Origin: a virus
Reading direction: 5' to 3' (one strand)
DNA: 20,908 nucleotides
IMG/VR virus record: IMGVR_UViG_3300035201_000388
Span: 1 to 20,908 of that record
Part shown: piece after piece, positions 14,941 to 19,929 of the stretch
Layout: every line of letters starts with the position of its first letter
Numbering within the stretch: position 1 is the stretch's first letter
The notes under the pieces: generated by a model
The model's input: the letters and a program-made list of their open reading frames with translations, nothing else
What the model was told of the DNA's origin: nothing
Database searches by the model: none
Made by a program: the position numbers and the translations under genes

Positions 14941-15466
14941 GACTTTTGATATTAAAGTTCCGGTATTCCAGAAACAAATTATAGATCATCAGAAGTATAA
15001 AAGTCAAATATTAGATTTGATTCGGTTATATTCTTTGGGTGAAATTAAGAAAGGTTCTTTAGATCTGATCTCTGATTATGAATTACCGAGAGATCATCCT
15101 CGACCTTATTTGGATTTGGTGAGAGAGAGGGTGATGAATTGTTTGCTCGATTTTAAGGATATCTCTGATCATTATGAGAAGATAGAGGTTAGATGTTTTT
15201 TCTATCAACAATATACCAAAGAACAATACCATGGATGGCATGTTCATGATTGTCATTATAGTGGAGTATATTATTTAGATTTACCGGAAGGATCTCCCAA
15301 GACAGAGTATATTGATCCTTTTACTAATGATGTATGTGAATTGGATATAAAGGAAGGAGATGTGGTTGCATTTCCTAGTTTTTTGGTTCATAGAGCACCA
15401 CCTAACCCCATAAGTACTCCCAAAACTATTATTTCTTTTAACTTTAATTTTTGGAACAATGACTAA
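14939..15466 (+). CDS. Putative 2OG-Fe(II) oxygenase, HxH type
   Basis: This 175-residue protein has H101-x-H103 in GWHVHDCHYSGVYYLDL, H151 in AFPSFLVHRAPPNP, and K162 before TIISFNFNF, the complete HxH-type signature. The GWH context also recalls the P4H-like genes. AAAGGAG at 14921-14926 is a ribosome site with a rather long spacer. Its start overlaps the divergent minus-strand start by two bases, and its end overlaps the next gene by 8 bases. A weak promoter (TTGGAT, 18 bases, TAGAAT at 14903) lies within the minus-strand gene. The substrate is unknown. Confidence 0.75.
   Translation: MTFDIKVPVFQKQIIDHQKYKSQILDLIRLYSLGEIKKGSLDLISDYELPRDHPRPYLDLVRERVMNCLLDFKDISDHYEKIEVRCFFYQQYTKEQYHGWHVHDCHYSGVYYLDLPEGSPKTEYIDPFTNDVCELDIKEGDVVAFPSFLVHRAPPNPISTPKTIISFNFNFWNND
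14978..15007 (-). promoter_or_regulatory. Minus-strand sigma70-like promoter
   Basis: Read on the minus strand, TTGACT (15007-15002) and TATAAT (14983-14978) are separated by 18 bases. They point at the start of the minus-strand oxygenase-like gene at 14940. The promoter is embedded in the first codons of the plus-strand gene 14939-15466. No Shine-Dalgarno sequence is visible before the minus-strand ATG. Confidence 0.55.
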
Positions 15467-16118
15467 AGATTTTATTGAATTATATGATAATGCTCTTACT
15501 TCTTCCGAGTGTAAAGAGATAATAGATATGATGAATAATGAAGATCTAACACCAGGGAAGTGTGGGAGTGGTGAGGATAATAAGCCCCACGTCCGTAAAG
15601 AGGTGAAAGATAGTCATGATATAGGTGGAAGTTTTTCAGAGCATACTACTCATCCTATTACCATTAATTTAGTGAGGGTTCTTGAGAAAGGTGTAAATTT
15701 ATATGTGAAGAAGCATCCTCAAATGAACTTAATTTCTCTCTGGGATGCAGTTGATTATTATAATTTTCAGAAATATGATCCTGGACAAGGATATTTTGGT
15801 AATCATTGTGAAAATATGGCTCCTGCTCATATGGCAAGAGTTGGGGTATGGATGATTTATTTAAATACAGTGACTGAAGGAGGAGGGACGAGGTTTGATA
15901 ATTATGATAGAGTAGTAGATGCGGTGGAAGGAAGATTAGTTATATGGCCCGCATATTGGACGCATTTTCATCATGGGATAGTGAGTAAGACACAGACTAA
16001 GTATATTGTTACAGGATGGTTTGCTTATAATACTGAAGATTATACAAAATACCAAGAGAAAGAAATAGTAGAAAAGAGTATGAAAGATGCTATTTCTACT
16101 TTGTTTAGTGGATTATAG
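15459..16118 (+). CDS. P4H-like 2OG-Fe(II) oxygenase with HxE motif
   Basis: This 219-residue protein reads as a prolyl-4-hydroxylase-type core. YDPGQGYFGNHCEN places H116-x-E118 as the first iron ligands; Glu replaces the commoner Asp. MIYLNTVTEGGGTRFDNYD (132-150), RLVIWPAYWTHFHHG (159-173, H169 the likely distal ligand) and K181 in KYIVTGWFAY complete the pattern. HxE is tolerated in some 2OG enzymes. It is translationally coupled to the upstream oxygenase-like gene by an 8-base overlap. About 35 residues after the core are charged and probably helical. Protein hydroxylation is plausible from the family, but the target is unknown. Confidence 0.82.
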   Translation: MTKDFIELYDNALTSSECKEIIDMMNNEDLTPGKCGSGEDNKPHVRKEVKDSHDIGGSFSEHTTHPITINLVRVLEKGVNLYVKKHPQMNLISLWDAVDYYNFQKYDPGQGYFGNHCENMAPAHMARVGVWMIYLNTVTEGGGTRFDNYDRVVDAVEGRLVIWPAYWTHFHHGIVSKTQTKYIVTGWFAYNTEDYTKYQEKEIVEKSMKDAISTLFSGL

Positions 16119-16201
16119 GGATAGTCCACCCTAATAAGTGGCACATAAAATTACCGTTGGGGTAGAGTGGGGTTTATAGTATAGGAGTTCGTGAATAAAA
16201 A

Positions 16202-16324
16202 ATGAGCAAAGACATGACAGGCAGGGAGAAATTACTCTTTCTTGCTTCTTTCTTTTGGGTGATGCATTGGGGGGTTCGCCTTACTGCTGCTATCTTCACT
16301 ACTCTTGAATTAAATTATTTCTGA
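16202..16324 (+). CDS. Small single-pass membrane protein
   Basis: This 40-residue frame, MSKDMTGREK then LLFLASFFWVMHWGV and AAIFTTLELNYF, has a charged start and a hydrophobic aromatic stretch (about 11-35) that could span the membrane once. TAGGAG at 16181-16186 is a possible but distant ribosome site. The stop TGA shares its last base with the ATG of the metallopeptidase gene, so the two are coupled. Candidate roles such as membrane anchoring of the peptidase or lysis timing are open. No family is recognised. Confidence 0.5.
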   Translation: MSKDMTGREKLLFLASFFWVMHWGVRLTAAIFTTLELNYF

Positions 16325-16761
16325 TGCTTTATCTTACTTTCTCTGGTTACAATTATAGCAAGAGACGGTGCGAACGAGTCGTGAATTGGTTCGTTGAGCA
16401 GTACCTTCCACGTCACAAGATTCTTATTAACGTAGACCATAAGGGATTACGTCGTGAGAATATTTTTGGGTGGATGTGGGCTGCTGATTGTGATTATCGA
16501 CCTCGTGACTTTGAGATTGAACTTCATGCAGGAATGAACCCCGATCTTTACATTGAAACTCTTTTACATGAACTGTGGCACTTGTATCAGCATGTGCAGG
16601 GTACATTAAGAGATAAACGTGGAAAGAGGTTTTGGAGGGGTGTAGATCACTCTAAAACTAACTACGATGACCAACCATGGGAGAAGGAAGCATATCGCAT
16701 GGAGAAGGATCTCGTGGATGATTACTTTATTTACCTTTCTGACAATCAACTACCATTATGA
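16324..16761 (+). CDS. SprT-like zinc metallopeptidase
   Basis: This 145-residue protein has a zincin motif HELWH (82-86) in TLLHELWHLYQHVQGTLRDK, followed by a PWEKEAYRME segment (119-127) whose E120 or E122 could be the third zinc ligand. The layout (short beta region, HExxH helix, then a Glu-bearing helix) recalls SprT-like and related phage metallopeptidases. Substrate and stage of action cannot be told from sequence. It is coupled to the small membrane-protein gene upstream (TGATG) and overlaps the next gene by ATGA. There are no signal peptide or membrane segments, so it acts in the cytoplasm unless tethered. Confidence 0.75.
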   Translation: MLYLTFSGYNYSKRRCERVVNWFVEQYLPRHKILINVDHKGLRRENIFGWMWAADCDYRPRDFEIELHAGMNPDLYIETLLHELWHLYQHVQGTLRDKRGKRFWRGVDHSKTNYDDQPWEKEAYRMEKDLVDDYFIYLSDNQLPL

Positions 16762-16964
16762 AAACCGCAATTAAAACTGAGTTTATTTGTGTTAAACCAC
16801 GTTCTGCACTAGCAAAGGATAGATTTGATAATTGTATGGATAGATTACATTCATGTAGAGTAGTAAAACGTGAATTTGGTAAGGTCGTGTTAGAATCTAT
16901 TTCTAATCGTTATACTTTTGAGATGTTTGAGGGTGCTGATGATAATTGGGAAATAATTACTTGA
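16758..16964 (+). CDS. Small protein of unknown function
   Basis: This 68-residue protein begins MKTAIKTEFICVKPRSALAKDRF and ends YTFEMFEGADDNWEIIT. It looks like a compact alpha/beta fold with alternating hydrophobic strands (FGKVVLESI, RYTFEMF). The ATGA overlap with the metallopeptidase gene indicates coupling, and its stop runs into the TTAAATA element at 16965. No known family is recognised. Confidence 0.65.
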   Translation: MKTAIKTEFICVKPRSALAKDRFDNCMDRLHSCRVVKREFGKVVLESISNRYTFEMFEGADDNWEIIT

Positions 16965-16971
16965 TTAAATA
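16965..16971 (+). promoter_or_regulatory. Late promoter-like core
   Basis: TTAAATA lies directly after the preceding stop codon and is followed by ACACGGAGGATGCTATG. It resembles the late cores upstream but without the AACTARAAAG leader. The next gene has its own strong GGAGG. Confidence 0.4.
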
Positions 16972-16985
16972 ACACGGAGGATGCT

Positions 16986-17153
16986 ATGATTGATCTTATT
17001 CTTGCTGCTGCTCTCAGTTGTTCTGAATCTAAAGAGATAGTTCAGAATGTAATGGAATCTGGAGAGTCAACAATAGATAAGCATGAATTGATAGAAGTAA
17101 TTAAAATTAACACCAAACCGGAGTGCTATGAAGGATCAGAACACAATTCTTGA
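16986..17153 (+). CDS. Small protein with hydrophobic N-terminus
   Basis: This 55-residue frame starts after ACGGAGGATGCT, a strong ribosome site. The sequence MIDLILAAALSCSESKEIVQ opens hydrophobic and turns polar, with a Cys at residue 12. This could suggest a lipoprotein-like start, but the basic residues of a signal peptide are missing and the stretch is short. The remainder (STIDKHELIEVIKINTKPEC) is probably helical. It overlaps the next gene by 26 bases. Function unknown. Confidence 0.55.
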   Translation: MIDLILAAALSCSESKEIVQNVMESGESTIDKHELIEVIKINTKPECYEGSEHNS

Positions 17154-17322
17154 AGATGAAACATCAGATCAAAAATGGAATCGTGGATTGGATTTGTTTG
17201 TAGAATCAGTACAAAAACCAGATAGTCAGTTACGTGGGTGTGCTCATAATCAAAAATGTTTTAATGAGTTGATGGAAGTAAGAGAGCATGTATTAGAGTA
17301 TCTTAAGACAATAAGGAGATGA
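17128..17322 (+). CDS. Small acidic helical protein
   Basis: This 64-residue protein (MKDQNTILEDETSDQKWNRGLDLF, then CAHNQKCFNELMEVREHVLEYLKTIRR) has two Cys six residues apart and a helical, Leu-rich C-terminus. CCGGAG lies five bases before the ATG. It overlaps the previous gene in another frame; both have their own ribosome sites. Function unknown. Confidence 0.55.
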   Translation: MKDQNTILEDETSDQKWNRGLDLFVESVQKPDSQLRGCAHNQKCFNELMEVREHVLEYLKTIRR

Positions 17323-17332
17323 GTATATACTC
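17321..17332. repeat. Perfect 12-base palindrome
   Basis: GAGTATATACTC is its own reverse complement and includes the last two bases of the preceding stop codon. A second small inverted repeat, CATAAATTTTTATG, follows at 17338-17351. Either could be an operator or weak hairpin; no regulator is identified. Confidence 0.35.
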
Positions 17333-17382
17333 GTAGGCATAAATTTTTATGTATTAAAAGTTGTCAAAACCACACAATTCTG

Positions 17383-17389
17383 CTAAATA
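17383..17389 (+). promoter_or_regulatory. Possible late promoter core
   Basis: CTAAATA matches the core of the late promoter at 8945 and starts the 100-base leader before the gene at 17488. TTGTCA lies 17 bases upstream at 17361, so a sigma70-like reading is also possible though the -10 would be poor. Confidence 0.4.
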
Positions 17390-17398
17390 TTAATAGTC

Positions 17399-17438
17399 AC
17401 CTTTAAGGTACACAAGGAGAAGAAAATGCATTAAAGGT
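17399..17438 (+). promoter_or_regulatory. Leader hairpin enclosing a two-codon frame
   Basis: ACCTTTAA (17399-17406) and TTAAAGGT (17431-17438) are perfect inverted repeats. The 24-base loop holds AAGGAG (17414-17419) and an ATG (17426), and the frame reads Met-His-stop with the stop inside the 3' arm. This could be a translation-coupled leader control or the remains of a lost start site. Confidence 0.4.
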
Positions 17439-17487
17439 CTATATGATGACCTATATTATGAGTAAACTTGTCACATGGAGGAGATTA

Positions 17488-17655
17488 ATGCACAATTTAA
17501 TATCACACAATCAGTTAGCAGGATCTAGACACAAAGAATATATGTCTGATTCACATAACGATTTAATAGAAGAATACTACGAGTGCTTAATCGAATGCGA
17601 CGATGAGCAGCACATCTGTAAACGAATATGTAAGGAGGTTTTAGTCTACGGTTAA
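17488..17655 (+). CDS. Small Cys-rich acidic protein
   Basis: The ATG at 17488 is chosen because GGAGGAG (17477-17483) sits five bases ahead of it; the earlier in-frame ATGs at 17443 and 17446 lack a ribosome site. The 55-residue product (MHNLISHNQLAGSRHKEYMS, then EEYYECLIECDDEQHICKRICKEV) has four Cys as two C-x3-C pairs, with spacing that could bind a metal or form disulphides. It may be a small zinc-finger-like or helical hairpin protein. Function unknown. An AT-rich hairpin with a T-run follows. Confidence 0.6.
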   Translation: MHNLISHNQLAGSRHKEYMSDSHNDLIEEYYECLIECDDEQHICKRICKEVLVYG

Positions 17656-17674
17656 AGTGTAAACTATTAAATCT

Positions 17675-17694
17675 AATTAATATGTTAATTTTTT
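17675..17694 (+). terminator. Weak AT-stem terminator candidate
   Basis: AATTAA, loop TATG, TTAATT, then a T-run to 17694. The stem has no G-C pair, so it would be weak; the stronger hairpin at 17743 may be the real stop. Confidence 0.3.
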
Positions 17695-17742
17695 CACATC
17701 CACCTTAGCAAACTTTAGTTACAATTAGTCCAATGTAAACTT

Positions 17743-17774
17743 AACCCACTTGACTTTTAGTTGAGTGGGTTTTA
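17743..17774 (+). terminator. Rho-independent terminator
   Basis: AACCCACTTGAC (17743-17754) pairs with GTTGAGTGGGTT (17760-17771) in a 12-base-pair stem with two G-T pairs and a five-base loop. It ends in a short T-run. It closes the small-gene operon upstream. The same bases overlap a sigma70-like promoter. Confidence 0.65.
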
Positions 17775-17778
17775 TACT
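17750..17778 (+). promoter_or_regulatory. Sigma70-like promoter overlapping terminator
   Basis: TTGACT (17750-17755) and TATACT (17773-17778) are separated by 17 bases, each 5 of 6 to consensus. The -35 lies in the hairpin stem and loop. Transcription would start near 17785, the ATG of the next gene, so the message may be leaderless or use a later start. Confidence 0.6.
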
Positions 17779-17784
17779 GGGAAT

Positions 17785-17985
17785 ATGAATAATTCTAATA
17801 TACATACTTCAGATGCTTATGAGCAAATGAAGAATCCTCTTAGTCCTGTTAAGATGGTGAGAGAATCTTATTCTAAATGGTTACAACGCTCTGTAACCGA
17901 GGTTCAAGTTCAGTTTAAAGATGAGGAACCTGCTTGGATTCCTTATGAAACCCTATTAGCAATTCAAAATACTAACAATGGATAA
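17785..17985 (+). CDS. Small protein upstream of PyrE-like gene
   Basis: This 66-residue protein (MNNSNIHTSDAYEQMKNPLSP, then SYSKWLQRSVTEVQVQFKDEEPAWIPYETLLAIQN) is placed at the ATG at 17785. A longer frame from TTG at 17761 would start within the terminator stem and is unlikely. The ATG at 17827 would give 52 residues. The conserved-looking half is the WLQRSVTEVQVQF...PAWIPYETL region. It overlaps the phosphoribosyltransferase gene by 8 bases, suggesting coupling. Function unknown. Confidence 0.5.
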   Translation: MNNSNIHTSDAYEQMKNPLSPVKMVRESYSKWLQRSVTEVQVQFKDEEPAWIPYETLLAIQNTNNG

Positions 17986-18646
17986 CATACTGGATGGTAA
18001 GGTTGCTTGTTACATTGATGACAAGAGAGTAAGTTGCAAGACGTGGGATGATTATCATAGAGATAATCTATTAGAATTAATAGTAAGAGATGGTTATGAG
18101 AAGGGTGAATATACCCTATCATCTGGAAGAAGTAGTGAGCATTATGTAAATTGTAAACCAATTACTTTAAGTGGTGAAGGTTTATGTAGTGCATCTTCCT
18201 TACTACTAGAGTTTATTGAAACCGATTCAGTTGCAGTAGCAGGACTTACATTAGGTGCAGATCCTTTAGTAAGTGGAGTTGCTATGGCAGCATGGAATAA
18301 AGATTGGCATCTGAATGGTCTAATTGTTCGTAAAGAAGCAAAAGGTCATGGTACAGGTGCATGGATAGAAGGACCATTACCACCATTAGGATCTAAAGTT
18401 ACTATCTTAGAAGATGTTATTACAACTGGGGGATCTGCTATTAAAGCAGCAACTAGGATACGTGATGCAGGATATGTGGTGGAGAGAGTAGTTGCTTTGG
18501 TTGATCGTCAAGAAAATGGTGAAGCAGATGAGTTCATGGAATCTGCCGGATTAGAACTTTATAGTTTATTTAATTTGGAGGAAGTAGTTAATCCTCCTGT
18601 ATATGAACCAACTTATGAATTAACACACGATTCGGAGGGATGTTAA
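17978..18646 (+). CDS. pyrE: Orotate phosphoribosyltransferase-like enzyme
   Basis: This 222-residue protein matches the orotate phosphoribosyltransferase pattern. YTLSSGRSSEHYVNCK (45-60) is the substrate-loop signature. GLTLGADPLVSGVAMAAW (89-106) and IVRKEAKGHGTGAWIEGP (116-133) hold the flexible catalytic loop. ILEDVITTGGSAIKAA (143-158) is the PRPP-binding motif. The enzyme joins orotate to PRPP to give OMP in pyrimidine synthesis. About 25 extra residues precede the usual start. As a phage metabolic gene it could raise nucleotide supply for genome replication. It sits in an operon with two small genes behind a sigma70-like promoter. Confidence 0.88.
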   Translation: MDNILDGKVACYIDDKRVSCKTWDDYHRDNLLELIVRDGYEKGEYTLSSGRSSEHYVNCKPITLSGEGLCSASSLLLEFIETDSVAVAGLTLGADPLVSGVAMAAWNKDWHLNGLIVRKEAKGHGTGAWIEGPLPPLGSKVTILEDVITTGGSAIKAATRIRDAGYVVERVVALVDRQENGEADEFMESAGLELYSLFNLEEVVNPPVYEPTYELTHDSEGC

Positions 18647-18793
18647 ATGACAACTAGAACATTTAAGAAAATTGATAAGAAAGGACGTGAAGAAACATGG
18701 GAGTGGGAAGAAACTCCTGAACTTCTAGCAGCACTAGAACAGTTGAGCAAATCCACACAAGTTGTCAAAGACTTGGGTAGTGTGGTAAAATAA
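18647..18793 (+). CDS. Small charged protein
   Basis: This 48-residue frame follows GGAGGGA at six bases and starts right after the PyrE-like stop. MTTRTFKKIDKKGREETWEW then EETPELLAALEQLSKSTQVV suggests a beta hairpin and an amphipathic helix. Its stop codon is part of the next late promoter core (AATAAATA). Function unknown. Confidence 0.6.
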   Translation: MTTRTFKKIDKKGREETWEWEETPELLAALEQLSKSTQVVKDLGSVVK

Positions 18794-18796
18794 ATA
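18789..18796 (+). promoter_or_regulatory. Late promoter core before ferredoxin gene
   Basis: AATAAATA, containing the preceding stop codon, lies 23-30 bases before the ATG at 18819. The spacing matches the cassette late promoters, though the AACTARAAAG leader is replaced by CATCGAGTCG. There is no Shine-Dalgarno sequence. Confidence 0.55.
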
Positions 18797-18818
18797 CATC
18801 GAGTCGTAACTATTAAAC

Positions 18819-19115
18819 ATGGCATCGTATCAAGTAACTCTCAAAGAAACAGACGGTACAGAACATACCTTTGACTGTGCTGATGATGAGTATATTCTAG
18901 ACAAGGCAGAAGAAGAAGGTATTGATGCTCCTTATTCTTGTCGTGCTGGTGCGTGTTCAACGTGTGCTGGTAAAATTTTAGAAGGAACTGTTAGTCAAGA
19001 GGATCAATCTTTCCTTGATGATGACCAACTAGAAGAAGGATTTGTTCTTACTTGTGTGGCATATCCTACTTCTGATGTAACTATAGAATTAGGAGCAGAG
19101 GAGAAGTTGTACTAA
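18819..19115 (+). CDS. petF: Plant-type [2Fe-2S] ferredoxin
   Basis: This 98-residue protein has the cluster ligands C41, C46, C49 (CRAGACSTC) and C79 in FVLTCVAYP, with the usual acidic surface ([23 protein letters not shown]). Length and layout fit cyanobacterial photosynthetic ferredoxins, which carry electrons from photosystem I. In the infected cell it could feed phage or host reductases and possibly flavin reduction for the halogenase, though the last is only inference. The late-type promoter suggests expression in the second half of infection. The stop and next start share one base (TAATG). Confidence 0.93.
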   Translation: MASYQVTLKETDGTEHTFDCADDEYILDKAEEEGIDAPYSCRAGACSTCAGKILEGTVSQEDQSFLDDDQLEEGFVLTCVAYPTSDVTIELGAEEKLY

Positions 19116-19324
19116 TGAGAAAACAGTTGTTAAATGCCCTGTTAGCACATGCTCAAGGTGAGATTGCTATGCACAGGGCAAATGTGGAAGTTTATCTTAA
19201 CAATCCGGTAGGTATTGGGGAACATCCAGATGTTACTCAAGCAATGCAAGAAGAGTTAGATAAGATTGCTAGGTGGCATGATCAAATCGAGGTTATAAAT
19301 ACCTATTTTAAAGGTAAAGACTAG
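19115..19324 (+). CDS. Small helical protein downstream of ferredoxin
   Basis: This 69-residue protein starts at an ATG overlapping the ferredoxin stop by one base; GGAGAAG is nearby upstream. [40 protein letters not shown] is followed by a helix to the end (ARWHDQIEVINTYFKGKD). The pattern suggests two helices joined by an NPVGIGEHPD turn. It resembles conserved small proteins that I recall from T4-like cyanophages, but no function is known to me. Confidence 0.7.
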   Translation: MRKQLLNALLAHAQGEIAMHRANVEVYLNNPVGIGEHPDVTQAMQEELDKIARWHDQIEVINTYFKGKD

Positions 19325-19326
19325 GT

Positions 19327-19473
19327 TTGAAGGACAAGAAAGCAGCAAAGAAAATTATTAAACTTGCAAAAGAACATCCTGGGTGGTATACTGAACAGGA
19401 TGTTTTTTATGCTAAAATGGTTAAAAGGCGTATTAAACAAGAGAAACTAGCAAAGAAGGAACAAACCCCATGA
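19327..19473 (+). CDS. Small Lys-rich protein, TTG start
   Basis: A TTG three bases after the preceding stop opens a 48-residue frame (KDKKAAKKIIKLAKEHPGWY, TEQDVFYAKMVKRRIKQEKL). It is strongly basic and helical, and AAAGG precedes it. An internal ATG would remove most of the helix, so TTG is preferred. The stop overlaps the next start (ATGA). It may bind nucleic acid or membranes, inferred from charge only. Confidence 0.55.
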   Translation: MKDKKAAKKIIKLAKEHPGWYTEQDVFYAKMVKRRIKQEKLAKKEQTP

Positions 19474-19604
19474 TTAAAAAGGAGTATAGTGAAAAAGATT
19501 ATTGGGAAGGTAAAGTTCCTGATGAGAAATTCAATGAATACTTAAAGAAGTATGGTTATGAGTATACTCCTACTGATTATGACAAGATTCCTCATAGATA
19601 TTAA
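19470..19604 (+). CDS. Small Tyr-rich charged protein
   Basis: This 44-residue frame, coupled by ATGA to the gene before, reads MIKKEYSEKDYWEGKVPDEK, then FNEYLKKYGYEYTPTDYDKI. It has seven Tyr and alternating charges. Function unknown; coupling and compact layout are the evidence for translation. Confidence 0.5.
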   Translation: MIKKEYSEKDYWEGKVPDEKFNEYLKKYGYEYTPTDYDKIPHRY

Positions 19605-19693
19605 AAAGTTTTACGCAACTCTAAAGAAAGTATTAAGTTTCGTTAAATTCTACATAGATAGTGTTAGGATACTCCCACATACCTAGTAGAATT

Positions 19694-19873
19694 ATGACTT
19701 TCATCTCCAAAACCACAGATTATTTGACTGAAGAAGAGCAAAGCGAGATGGAAGCACTACGGGAAATGATGAAATTTACTCCTCATGCGGTTCATCCTGA
19801 TAAAATGGAGAAATATACTAATTATTTGGTGAGAAGCATGAAAAAGATGGAGACGGTCAAGAAAGTGGCATAG
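19694..19873 (+). CDS. Small helical protein
   Basis: The ATG at 19694 is preferred over a GTG at 19661, as the sequence between reads like a promoter region (TGTTAGGAT at 19662-19670 resembles an extended -10). The 59-residue product (MTFISKTTDYLTEEEQSEME, then MKFTPHAVHPDKMEKYTNYLVRSMKK) is amphipathic and charged. Function unknown. Confidence 0.5.
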   Translation: MTFISKTTDYLTEEEQSEMEALREMMKFTPHAVHPDKMEKYTNYLVRSMKKMETVKKVA

Positions 19874-19929
19874 TATTTATCCATTGCTTCTTTTTTTCTA
19901 GTATTATACCTACATAATTAAAAAATCTA

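Noticed and set aside
17656-17742. tRNA or small structured RNA in the gap after the Cys-rich gene
   Set aside because: No cloverleaf or tRNA consensus (such as a GGTTCRA arm) could be formed.
17761-17784. TTG start adding eight residues to the small gene before the PyrE-like gene
   Set aside because: It begins inside the terminator stem and upstream of the predicted transcript start.
19873-19880. ATAAATA late core on the minus strand
   Set aside because: It points into the 3' end of a plus-strand gene and no minus-strand gene follows.
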